64,000 nucleotides of DNA from an uncultured Acetatifactor sp. (GTDB lineage Bacteria > Bacillota > Clostridia > Lachnospirales > Lachnospiraceae). Positions 1-7,627 of the stretch are shown here, piece after piece. Location of the stretch: contig CAJTZD010000006.1 in the NCBI GenBank assembly GCA_910584235.1, positions 27,462-91,461 of the forward strand, in the 5' to 3' direction. Under the pieces are notes generated by a model. That model saw only the letters and a list, made by a program, of their open reading frames with translations. It ran no database searches and had not been told where the DNA came from. The position numbers and the translations under genes are program-made. Position 1 is the first letter of the stretch. Each line of letters starts with the position of its first letter.

Positions 1-117
1 AAAGATAAAGAAGACCACCAGCACGGCCTGTATCACTTTCGCTTTGGTCTGTCGCATCTCCACGTCCAGAATGATGCTAGTCCTGTTTTCCTCTTTTCTT
101 TTTAATTTACCTTTCAA
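1..117 (-). CDS. carbohydrate ABC transporter permease, MalG type (partial, N-terminus only)
   Basis: Only the first 39 codons are inside the window; the gene runs off the left edge. The reading starts at a TTG preceded by GGAGG with a 7-base gap. It gives a basic cytoplasmic N-terminus followed by the start of a first membrane segment (VIQAVLVVFFIF). It lies 14 bases downstream of the MalF-type permease and on the same strand, the usual place for the second permease of a CUT1 sugar importer. Position and N-terminal character support the call; the EAA loop is outside the window. Confidence 0.7.
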   Translation of the reverse strand, partial: MKGKLKRKEENRTSIILDVEMRQTKAKVIQAVLVVFFIF

Positions 118-131
118 ATCGGCGCCTCCTC

Positions 132-1016
132 TCAGCTCTCCACATTTACTTTCTTCTCCAGTTTAAAATAGAACATGGTCAGCAGCACCAGCAGCAAGAA
201 CATAACCACGTTCACGGCCAGGGCGTTTCCAATCTTAAAGTACTGGAACGCGTAGCGGTAGGCCAGAAGCCCCAGGGACATGGAGGCATTGTTGGGGCCG
301 CCGCCGGTCATGGCCAGGGGCTCCTCCATAACCTGGAACACCGCAATGATCTGCCGCACGAAATTCAGCAGCAGGATACCCGACACCTGGGGAAGCATTA
401 TATACCGAATGCGCTTCCGGATGCCGGCTCCGTCCACCAGCGCCGCCTCGTAGAGCTCCCTGCTCACCCCTTGCAGCGCCGCCAGGTAGAGCAATAACGT
501 GCCGCCCATGGATTTCCAGGTGGAGGAGATGAGTATCAGCGGAATGGTCATACCCGAATTCTGCAGCCAGGTCTTCGGCTCCACCCCAAACCACCCCAGC
601 AGCATGTTCAGCAGGCCGCTGCCGTTGGGATAGTACATGTAGTACCAGAGCATGGATATGGCGATGCCCGGCGCCATGCTGGGCAGATACATGGCGAACC
701 GAAAAAATCCTTTCCCCCGAATCACCTCATTGAGCATCACCGCCAGCACAAAGGGCACCCAGAACCCGATGATCAGCGACCAGAATACATAGAGCAGGGT
801 GTTGAACAGGGTCCTCATAAACCCGGTATCGCTCATGATGATCCTGTAATTCTGAAACCCTGCGAACTCCACAGGGGTATATCCTTTCATCTCAAAAAAA
901 GACCATATGACGCCCTGTACCGTAGGCATCCAGAGGGTATACAGGATGCACAGCAGGAACGGCAGGAACAAAAGCCATCCTGCCAGATGCTTTCTCGCTT
1001 TCTTCATTTTCTCCAT
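132..1016 (-). CDS. carbohydrate ABC transporter permease, MalF/UgpA type
   Basis: Inner-membrane permease of a CUT1 ATP-binding-cassette sugar importer. About six hydrophobic segments are visible, beginning with GWLLFLPFLLCILYTLW near the N-terminus. The cytoplasmic coupling loop that docks the ATPase is recognisable as EAALVDGAG near residue 190. The ATG at 1016 is preferred over an upstream in-frame GTG because AAAGG lies at a normal distance before it. The gene sits between its binding lipoprotein and the second permease. No ATPase gene is in the window; CUT1 systems of this type often use a shared MsmK-like ATPase encoded elsewhere. The sugar cannot be named from the sequence. Confidence 0.9.
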   Translation of the reverse strand: MEKMKKARKHLAGWLLFLPFLLCILYTLWMPTVQGVIWSFFEMKGYTPVEFAGFQNYRIIMSDTGFMRTLFNTLLYVFWSLIIGFWVPFVLAVMLNEVIRGKGFFRFAMYLPSMAPGIAISMLWYYMYYPNGSGLLNMLLGWFGVEPKTWLQNSGMTIPLILISSTWKSMGGTLLLYLAALQGVSRELYEAALVDGAGIRKRIRYIMLPQVSGILLLNFVRQIIAVFQVMEEPLAMTGGGPNNASMSLGLLAYRYAFQYFKIGNALAVNVVMFLLLVLLTMFYFKLEKKVNVES

Positions 1017-1244
1017 AGTTACCACGCCTTTCTGCAGCTTGCCTCATGCGCAGGTGCCGGAAGTCCGCCTCCCCTGCCTGTGCGCCGCCCATTCGCCATG
1101 TGGCGGCATGTTCCCGGTGCCGACCGGCGTCCGGAAAGACAGACAGGCCCGGCCCGAATGGCCGAACCTGCCTTTTTGCGTCAAGTTCCGTAAGTCTGTC
1201 TTTCCGTTATCCGGCGTCAGCCTTTGCAATGCTTTTCCCATGCA

Positions 1245-2759
1245 TCAGTTTTCATTGTCCAGATAATTGACCTGGAAATCATTGGCCGCCCTCTCCAGGA
1301 TGGCAGGGATATCCGCGTTCTCGTCCTGGAGCACCTCCTGGATGCAGTTGTCCAGAATGCTGTACAGCTCCTGGGCGCAGACTTCGGGCTCCGGCCTGAA
1401 GATTACATCATCATCATCAAGATAGCTTCTGAAGTTGTCCATATTGGCATTGGCATACTTTTTGTGAATGGCGGTCTTCTTCTCATAGCTGTCGCCGCCT
1501 TTCCATACAACACTCCACAGCTCGTCCAGTACGGGTACGCCTTTCTCTGCGTATCCTTTCATCAGGGCATCATAGTTCTCCTCTGCCTCGGGGGGCATCT
1601 CAGGTCCGATACCGATATGATCCATCCATTTAAACAGCGCGTCATATTTCTCAGGACCCGCACTATTGGGAATCATATAGACGTTTCCTCCGCTCAGGGC
1701 ATAGCGTCCCTCAGGACCTGCGGGCATTTTGCCCCATGCCATGTGGTCCGGATTCATCTGATACTGGTCGATATACCAGGCCATGTTGGAGTAGCTTAAA
1801 TCGCCGATCATCATAGCCACCTGTTCCGAGCCGTAGGTGCTGTAATATTCATTGCTGTCCACGAACAGATTGTCCGACAGGGCGTTGTATTTCCATTTCA
1901 AATCATGGACGAACTGCAGCGCCGCGGCGCATTCCTCACTGTTAAAGGCCGCCACCCATTTTCCGTCTTCCTGCTTCAGAAATTCCGTACCGTAGGACCA
2001 GGCAATATTGGTGAAGAGCCATCCGCCGGTATTAGTCATGGTGGGCATCTGGAAGCCAATCTTCCCCGTCTTCTCCTTGATTCTTCCCGCCAGCTCTCCC
2101 AGCTCCTCCCAGGTGTCCGGCCAGGGGATGGTACCATCCTCGTTCAGCTCCCCGGCCTCTTCAAACAGGCCTTTGTTGGCCACCAGGCCCAGGGTATACA
2201 CATAGTCCGGCACATAATAAATTTTCCCGTCAATGGTCACCAGTTCTTTTACATTGTCGTCTATCTTGTCCGTGTAGCCGTACTTGTCCATCATCTCCGT
2301 CAGGTCAGAGGCATATCCCGCCTCCGCGATCCGATTCACTTCCGTGAAATATGTCATCCCCAGATCCGGAAGCTGATTAGCCGCAGCCTTAGGCAGGAAT
2401 TCACTGACGCTGTACCCCCAGTTCTCCTCCTTGACAGTAATCCAGGGATATTTGTCCTCAAACTCTTCCTTACTCTTTTCCATTGCGGCATACCGGGAAG
2501 CGTCCGTCTCTTCCTTCGGCCACCCGCCGATGGAAATCTCCACCGGTGTCTGGTCCCCGTCGGCGGCTTCTTCCCCGCCGGATTCCTCCGGGGCGGACGT
2601 CTCCTCAGACGCAGAGGACTCTTTCGAAGCGGATGCTTCCTCCTGCTTGCTCTGGGAACTTTCCTGAGTCTCTTTCTCCCCGCAGCCTAAGCAGGACATG
2701 GCCAGAATCCCCGCCAACAATACAGCGCCACATTTTTTCACAATCATTTTTCTCCTCAT
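1245..2759 (-). CDS. extracellular sugar-binding lipoprotein of CUT1 ABC importer
   Basis: A 504-residue substrate-binding protein. The ATG at 2759 follows GAAAGGAAACAGT; an earlier in-frame start lacks a ribosome site. The lipoprotein signal is clear: basic MRRKMIVKK, a hydrophobic stretch, then a lipobox ending MSCLGC with the lipidated Cys at residue 26. A Ser/Glu-rich linker (about residues 30-65) tethers the binding domain. The body has the SBP_bac_1 look, with GGWP, a TNTGGW segment and a C-terminal region rich in aromatic residues. It is divergent from the response-regulator gene and precedes the two permeases, so this is an uptake system under the adjacent two-component regulators. 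Confidence 0.9.
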   Translation of the reverse strand: MRRKMIVKKCGAVLLAGILAMSCLGCGEKETQESSQSKQEEASASKESSASEETSAPEESGGEEAADGDQTPVEISIGGWPKEETDASRYAAMEKSKEEFEDKYPWITVKEENWGYSVSEFLPKAAANQLPDLGMTYFTEVNRIAEAGYASDLTEMMDKYGYTDKIDDNVKELVTIDGKIYYVPDYVYTLGLVANKGLFEEAGELNEDGTIPWPDTWEELGELAGRIKEKTGKIGFQMPTMTNTGGWLFTNIAWSYGTEFLKQEDGKWVAAFNSEECAAALQFVHDLKWKYNALSDNLFVDSNEYYSTYGSEQVAMMIGDLSYSNMAWYIDQYQMNPDHMAWGKMPAGPEGRYALSGGNVYMIPNSAGPEKYDALFKWMDHIGIGPEMPPEAEENYDALMKGYAEKGVPVLDELWSVVWKGGDSYEKKTAIHKKYANANMDNFRSYLDDDDVIFRPEPEVCAQELYSILDNCIQEVLQDENADIPAILERAANDFQVNYLDNEN

Positions 2760-2909
2760 ACTGTTTCCTTTCTCAATTTCCGCCAACACCAATTAGTGAC
2801 ATCTCTATACTAACCGCAATATTGCACAAGCCGCAAGAGGAATTATGTGGCAGAAAACAGCAATATCCTGCGCAATCTCTTCCCTGTCCTTTTCTCTTTC
2901 TCAAATTTA

Positions 2910-2918
2910 TGCTATAAT
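2910..2918 (+). promoter_or_regulatory. extended -10 promoter of the regulator operon
   Basis: TGC followed by TATAAT (2913-2918) is a consensus extended -10. The -35 position is poor (TTTTCT), as is common for extended -10 promoters. The transcript would start near 2925 and carry about 93 bases of leader before the response-regulator ATG at 3018. Confidence 0.6.
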
Positions 2919-2937
2919 CTGCCCAGGAACTGTAAAG

Positions 2938-2957
2938 TTTGGAAGTACACTTCCAAA
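2938..2957. promoter_or_regulatory. perfect inverted repeat (possible operator) downstream of the promoter
   Basis: TTTGGAAGT, two spacer bases, ACTTCCAAA: a perfect 9-bp inverted repeat about 13 bases past the predicted start of transcription. Its spacing is that of a repressor or AraC-type regulator site, but it could also fold as an RNA hairpin. The regulator that would bind it is not known. Confidence 0.5.
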
Positions 2958-2970
2958 TTCTGATTGGTAC

Positions 2971-2987
2971 GCCCGCCAGAGGCGGGC
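2971..2987 (+). promoter_or_regulatory. GC-rich hairpin in the regulator operon 5' leader
   Basis: GCCCGCC AGA GGCGGGC forms a perfect 7-bp stem with a 3-base loop, 30 bases before the ribosome site of the response regulator. No T-run follows, so it is not an intrinsic terminator. It might stabilise the leader or act in attenuation. Confidence 0.5.
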
Positions 2988-3017
2988 ATAGGGGTATAAA
3001 AATGAGGGGAATGGCAA

Positions 3018-4739
3018 ATGGGAAATTCTTTGTTCAGGATACTGTTCGTAGACGATGAAATCCATGTATTGCGGGGCATGAAAAACAGCTATGACTGGGG
3101 CTCGCTGGGCTTTCATGTGGTGGGGGAGGCCGGGGACGCGGACTCCGCCCTGGCCCTGGCCAGGAAGATGCTGCCCGACGTGGTGATTACGGATATCTGC
3201 ATGGACGGCAGGGACGGGCTTTCTTTGATTACGGATTTGAAGTCTTTAAATCCCGCCACGGAGGTCATCATCCTGTCGGGATACCCTGACTTTCAATACG
3301 CCAAATCCGCCATGGAAAGAGGGGCCTTTGCCTATTTGCTGAAGCCCCTGAAGAATTCGGAATTTCTGGAGACCCTGGAGCGGGTCAAGGCCAGGCTGTG
3401 GAGCCTGCGCCGGGAGATTCCCTCCCATTTTCTCTCCCATCTGCTGCAGCTTTCCCCCTCCGGGGCGGACAGCGTGGCGGCCCTGGCCGCCGAGTACCGG
3501 CTGCATCTGCCCGGGGAGAGTTTCTTTGTGGCGATTTTACGAATCGACGGCCCTAGGGCCGCTCTTTCCCAGGAGGGGGACTGCGACGCTCCCCCGGCCT
3601 CCCCTGCGGAGGACGGGGCCTACGATGCCCTCCTGGCCTTTTTCCAGGAAAGATTTCCCGGCGAAGACCCTTTCTTCGTCTGCCGCAAGCAGGAAAGGCA
3701 TCCCCATATGGCCGCCCTGATTTACTGTCGGGACCGCCGGCTCCGGGAGACGCTTCTGGGCAATATCCGGGAACTGGCGAAGAACTATACCAGAAAGACC
3801 GGACTGGCCCTGACTTTGGACGCCAGCGGCCTGAAATCGGACATCGCTTCTGTGCGGGAGGCCTATCTGGAGGCTTCCCGCTGCCTGCTGGACGGCTGCG
3901 GCTGTGTTCCTGCCGGTAGGCCTGACTTCCGGACAGGTGCGTCCCCGAAGCAGCCTCCTTTGCCTCCCCAGGCCTCCGCTTCTCACGAGACAGACTCCGT
4001 CACAGGGCACAGCCCCGGGGCAGCCGCCGACAGCGACGTCTTCCAGCTCCGTCGCGATGCCCCGGCCCCATCCACCTTTATCGGTCCCGGGGAACTGTCT
4101 CAGATTGTCTCCGGCATCCGCACCTTAAACCGCCCCCTGACGGAGGAGACGGTGCACGCCTGCTTTGCCAGATTAAAGTCCCTGAAAAGCCCCGACTGGG
4201 ACATGGTCCGCAATGCCATCGCCCAACTGGCCATGCAGATTGTATCCGTGGCCGCGGTGAACCAGGAATCCATGGGGCTGGTATTCGGCAGGACTCCGCT
4301 GCCCGCCGTGGAACTGTTTTCCATGAACCTGTTTTCCGAAATGCAGGATTACATCCGGCAGCTCATTGACGCGGTATTTGACCACGCAGATATCATCATC
4401 CAGATTCCGGCAAAATACTCCAAACCCGTCAGGGATACCCAGATATACATTTATCGCAACTACCCCCTGCGCATCAATGTGGATACCATCGCCAATGCGC
4501 TCCACATCAACAAATACCATCTGATGCGGCTCTTCAAGCAGGAGACCGGCGGCACCATCGGCGAATTCCTCACGTCCACCCGGATAGAGGCCGCCTGTAA
4601 GCTGTTGCAGGACAGGGATTGTCCGGTTTCCGAGGCCGGGCGCTATGCGGGCTACCCGGACGCCAACTACTTCGGCAAGGTATTCAAGAAGCAGACGGGG
4701 CTTCTTCCCTCGGAATACCGGGAGCGGACTTCAAAGTAA
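3018..4739 (+). CDS. response regulator, CheY receiver plus AraC-type DNA-binding domain (YesN-like)
   Basis: A 573-residue two-component regulator. The receiver domain has the acidic pair in LFVDDE, the phosphoacceptor in ITDICMDG (Asp59) and the conserved Lys in LLKPLK near residue 110. The last 100 residues form an AraC double helix-turn-helix (INVDTIANALHINKYHLMRLFKQETG ... YPDANYFGKVFKKQTG, given here in parts). The middle 300 residues are a poorly conserved linker, usual in YesN proteins. It heads an operon with a membrane sensor and a kinase and is divergent from a sugar importer, which it very likely controls. Confidence 0.93.
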   Translation: MGNSLFRILFVDDEIHVLRGMKNSYDWGSLGFHVVGEAGDADSALALARKMLPDVVITDICMDGRDGLSLITDLKSLNPATEVIILSGYPDFQYAKSAMERGAFAYLLKPLKNSEFLETLERVKARLWSLRREIPSHFLSHLLQLSPSGADSVAALAAEYRLHLPGESFFVAILRIDGPRAALSQEGDCDAPPASPAEDGAYDALLAFFQERFPGEDPFFVCRKQERHPHMAALIYCRDRRLRETLLGNIRELAKNYTRKTGLALTLDASGLKSDIASVREAYLEASRCLLDGCGCVPAGRPDFRTGASPKQPPLPPQASASHETDSVTGHSPGAAADSDVFQLRRDAPAPSTFIGPGELSQIVSGIRTLNRPLTEETVHACFARLKSLKSPDWDMVRNAIAQLAMQIVSVAAVNQESMGLVFGRTPLPAVELFSMNLFSEMQDYIRQLIDAVFDHADIIIQIPAKYSKPVRDTQIYIYRNYPLRINVDTIANALHINKYHLMRLFKQETGGTIGEFLTSTRIEAACKLLQDRDCPVSEAGRYAGYPDANYFGKVFKKQTGLLPSEYRERTSK

Positions 4740-4772
4740 ATTTTGCGAAGTGCAAAGAACAGGAGCAAAGCC

Positions 4773-5741
4773 ATGTTTCAGACATTCAGTAACCGAATCA
4801 AATATATTGTCTCCGCCGTATCCCTCTCGGCGGTGGCAGTCTATCTGGTGGTCATCTTTTTCCTGTATTCCCGGTTCCTCCAGGAAGATTATCTGCAGAA
4901 AGCCACCCATATCAACAACATGCTGGCTCAGACCGTAAGCGCCCATCTGGAACAGGTTATGAATGCCTCCCTGTTCTTTGACCTGCCCGAGGATTTTGAG
5001 AGCCAGGTGGCTTTCCACGCCGCCCTCACCCGGTCTTTCAGGGGATATATCTCCTCCAACAATGACTTTAAGAATATCGCCTTTTTTACGGACACGGATG
5101 CCTACTACTATCTCTCCTCCGACAGCGCCTATATGGACGGCTTGATTTCCTCCATCCGAAGCGCTCCCGCCTCAGAGTCCGAGCAGGACAAGTGGTTCTA
5201 TATCCCCGCCAGCCCCAGCCTCAACTTCCGCCTAATGTACCTGCATCCTGTGCGGGATAAAAGCGGCGCCTTAGCCGGACATCTGGCCATGTTTATCGAC
5301 CCCAAAACCTTTCTGGAGGACAGTACCCTTATCCCCAATGCCTTTACGGAAGATTTCACGCTGTACCTGCGCCTTGACCAGGAGCAGTTCTGCCCGCTTC
5401 TCTCCCATGCACCCGGCGAAGAGCACTCGTTCCCGACAAAGATTCCCTTTTCCATGGAAGCCATGACTCAGAGGGACTACGGCTCCTTTTTTATCAGCAT
5501 TCCCCTGGCGGAGGCCGGGCTTTGTCTCCAGACCATGGTTACCCCCGGCTCCCTTTATCAGAAGCAGTTTACCATGGGACTGATACTGGCCGGCATTTTC
5601 CTGGTCTCCTGCCTGTGCGTGATTTTCCTTATCTCCCGCTACACTCGAGGGCTGGTGCAGAAACTGGAGACCCTTAACCGCAAAATTGACGCATTCACTT
5701 CCGCACAGCGAGAGGAGGTCTTCCATGAAAACTCCCAGTAA
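4773..5741 (+). CDS. kinase-less membrane sensor protein (dCache-like) of the YesMN operon
   Basis: The ATG at 4773 follows AGGAGCAAAGCC and gives 322 residues. There is an N-terminal membrane segment (about 12-34), a long extracytoplasmic region of about 220 residues resembling the double-Cache sensor of YesM kinases, a second membrane segment (GLILAGIFLVSCLCVIFLIS), and about 35 residues that look like the first half of a HAMP linker. It then stops at 5741. The complete kinase that follows starts inside it at 5725 and has its own sensor, so this is not simply a frameshifted N-terminus of that gene. It may be an accessory ligand-sensing subunit, or a kinase that lost its catalytic half. Confidence 0.7.
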   Translation: MFQTFSNRIKYIVSAVSLSAVAVYLVVIFFLYSRFLQEDYLQKATHINNMLAQTVSAHLEQVMNASLFFDLPEDFESQVAFHAALTRSFRGYISSNNDFKNIAFFTDTDAYYYLSSDSAYMDGLISSIRSAPASESEQDKWFYIPASPSLNFRLMYLHPVRDKSGALAGHLAMFIDPKTFLEDSTLIPNAFTEDFTLYLRLDQEQFCPLLSHAPGEEHSFPTKIPFSMEAMTQRDYGSFFISIPLAEAGLCLQTMVTPGSLYQKQFTMGLILAGIFLVSCLCVIFLISRYTRGLVQKLETLNRKIDAFTSAQREEVFHENSQ

Positions 5742-7422
5742 CATCAAAATACGCTGGTTTCTCCTGCTTTTCCTCTTCCTGAGCATCATGATTCCCTCCT
5801 CCCTGGCCATGCTCAGCATCCACAGCTTTACCAGGAGAACCATCCGGGAGGAATATACGGACAGCTATATGGAGTCCATCTCCGCCGAAATCGAGAACAA
5901 CTTCTCCCTCCTGATTTTCCAGCTGAACCTTACCTATCTGCAGTTGATTACAAATCAGGCGTATAAAAGTCTGATTCTGGACACCTCCCTGTCCGGGGAG
6001 GAAAGATATGCGGAGCTTGCCTCCGCCATGGATGCCATTCTGACCCAGACCGGCATCACTGCCATTATCGATTACCTGGGCCCGGACGGCGAACTCTACC
6101 GCTTCGGCGCCGACCCGTCCGACTTCCCTGCGCCGGATGCCCAATTCGCGGACACCCTGGGCCATGTCCGGTTCACCTTTTCCCCACGGCCTGTGTACTA
6201 CCAAAGCAGGAACTACTTTGCCGTGGGCAGAAAGCTGTACAATTATACCAGCAACATGGATTTAGGCTATGCCGTCCTCTACCTGGACGAGAACAACTTA
6301 AGCTCCCTCTACGCCGTTTCCTCCGACGAACAGAGCCTGTTCTTCATCTCCTCCGACGGCATGGTGCTCTTTCACCCTGATGAGACCTATATCGGAGCCA
6401 GGCTCTACCTGCCCGGGGAGCTTTTTTCCATGCCCGGGGGCAACTGGACCTATATGCAGCGGGAGCTTAAGGACGCTTCCATCCAAAACCCCCTGACCAT
6501 TACCTGCATTCTCTCCAACGAAACCCTTTTTCGCAGGATGGACCGGATGCTTGTGCTGCTGTTTGTCTCCTATGGACTGATTCTGGTCATTGCTTTCGGG
6601 ATTTCCACCTTGCTTTCCTCCAGGCTCATCCGGCATCTGTCCAGGCTGCGCAGCCGCATGGAGCATTTCTCCCTGGAGGACCGTACGCCCCTGACCCAGT
6701 CCCCGGCCAATGAAATCAGCTCCCTGGAAGCCAGCTTTGACAAAATGTCCGGAGAAATCCGCAGGCTGGTGGCGGACATCGAGCAGGCCAAAGACCAGGA
6801 GCACCAGGCCCAGTTAAGCGCCCTCCAGTCCCAGATTAATCCCCATTTCATCTACAATGCCCTGGATTCCATCAGTTGGAAAGCAAAGGAGAACCGCCAG
6901 TATGAGATAGACGATATGATCGTCACCCTGGCCACCTATTTCCGCTTGGGGCTCCACAAGGGAGACAGCATCATCACCATCCGCCATGAACTGGAACATG
7001 TGAAGAGCTATCTGCAGATCGAGACCATGCGCTTCCCCAATCTGTTCCGCGTCCGGTGGGATATCGATGCCTCCGCCTATGACTGCCTGACGCCCAAAAT
7101 CATTCTGCAGCCGGTGGTGGAGAACTGTATCAAACACGGCTTTCGGGAGATGCGGCAGGGCGGCCTCATCGGTATCCGAAATTTCCGCCAGGGCGACGAT
7201 ATTGTCTTCGAAATTTCCGACAATGGCAGAGGGCTTTCCGGGGAAAAAGATTCCGACGCCGCTTCCTCCAAAACGGGAGGATACGGCCTCTACAACATCA
7301 ATGAGCGCCTGACACGGCACTTCGGGGCGGACTACGGCCTGCGGATAACGGACAATCCGGGCGGCGGGACTCTTGTGGTGCTCCGCATTAAATACCGGAG
7401 AGAGGACAATTCTGTCCGCTGA
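5725..7422 (+). CDS. sensor histidine kinase, YesM family
   Basis: A 565-residue membrane kinase. The start at 5725 follows GAGGAGG; it overlaps the preceding gene by 17 bases. Order of parts: first membrane segment (WFLLLFLFLSIMIPSSL), extracytoplasmic Cache region, second membrane segment (LVLLFVSYGLILVIAFGIST), HAMP, then His_kinase. The phosphorylated His lies in QINPHFIYNALDS; ATP-binding boxes are PVVENCIKHG, DNGRGLSG and GYGLYNINERL. It should phosphorylate the YesN-like regulator encoded at the head of the operon in response to an extracellular sugar or to the loaded binding protein. Confidence 0.93.
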   Translation: MKTPSNIKIRWFLLLFLFLSIMIPSSLAMLSIHSFTRRTIREEYTDSYMESISAEIENNFSLLIFQLNLTYLQLITNQAYKSLILDTSLSGEERYAELASAMDAILTQTGITAIIDYLGPDGELYRFGADPSDFPAPDAQFADTLGHVRFTFSPRPVYYQSRNYFAVGRKLYNYTSNMDLGYAVLYLDENNLSSLYAVSSDEQSLFFISSDGMVLFHPDETYIGARLYLPGELFSMPGGNWTYMQRELKDASIQNPLTITCILSNETLFRRMDRMLVLLFVSYGLILVIAFGISTLLSSRLIRHLSRLRSRMEHFSLEDRTPLTQSPANEISSLEASFDKMSGEIRRLVADIEQAKDQEHQAQLSALQSQINPHFIYNALDSISWKAKENRQYEIDDMIVTLATYFRLGLHKGDSIITIRHELEHVKSYLQIETMRFPNLFRVRWDIDASAYDCLTPKIILQPVVENCIKHGFREMRQGGLIGIRNFRQGDDIVFEISDNGRGLSGEKDSDAASSKTGGYGLYNINERLTRHFGADYGLRITDNPGGGTLVVLRIKYRREDNSVR

Positions 7423-7452
7423 CACACAAAGACGCAAAAAACTTCCACCGAC

Positions 7453-7498
7453 AAAAAGCAGGGCCCCGGCACAGAAATCTCTCCGCCGCAGCCCTGCT
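7453..7498 (-). terminator. intrinsic terminator downstream of glutamine synthetase
   Basis: On the minus strand AGCAGGGC and GCCCTGCT form an 8-bp stem with a long, partly paired GC-rich loop, directly followed by TTTTT (7453-7457). It lies between the convergent kinase operon and glnN. Confidence 0.6.
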
Positions 7499-7599
7499 GC
7501 CTCTTATCCCAAATTATTGCCGCCTGTTCTTTGTATTCTCACAAGCCGGAAACCAGTGCAAGTCCGCAAGAATACTTATACAAGACGAACCTTGCCCCC

Positions 7600-7627
7600 T
7601 TAGAAAATCTTCATTCCGTTTACACCT
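7600..7627 (-). repeat. truncated dispersed element copy F at the glnN stop codon
   Basis: A 28-base segment that matches 16317-16344 with a single difference. On the minus strand it reads from the last sense codons through the glnN stop (GTG TAA) into AGATTTTCTAA. The AGATTTTCTAA end also occurs in the full element at 17.65 kb. Only the gene-proximal end of the element is present; the hairpins are missing. Confidence 0.55.

Noticed and set aside
4743..5741. The sensor gene and the following kinase as one frameshifted gene
   Set aside because: The kinase has its own complete membrane sensor and a strong ribosome site; joining them would give a protein with two sensors and four membrane segments.
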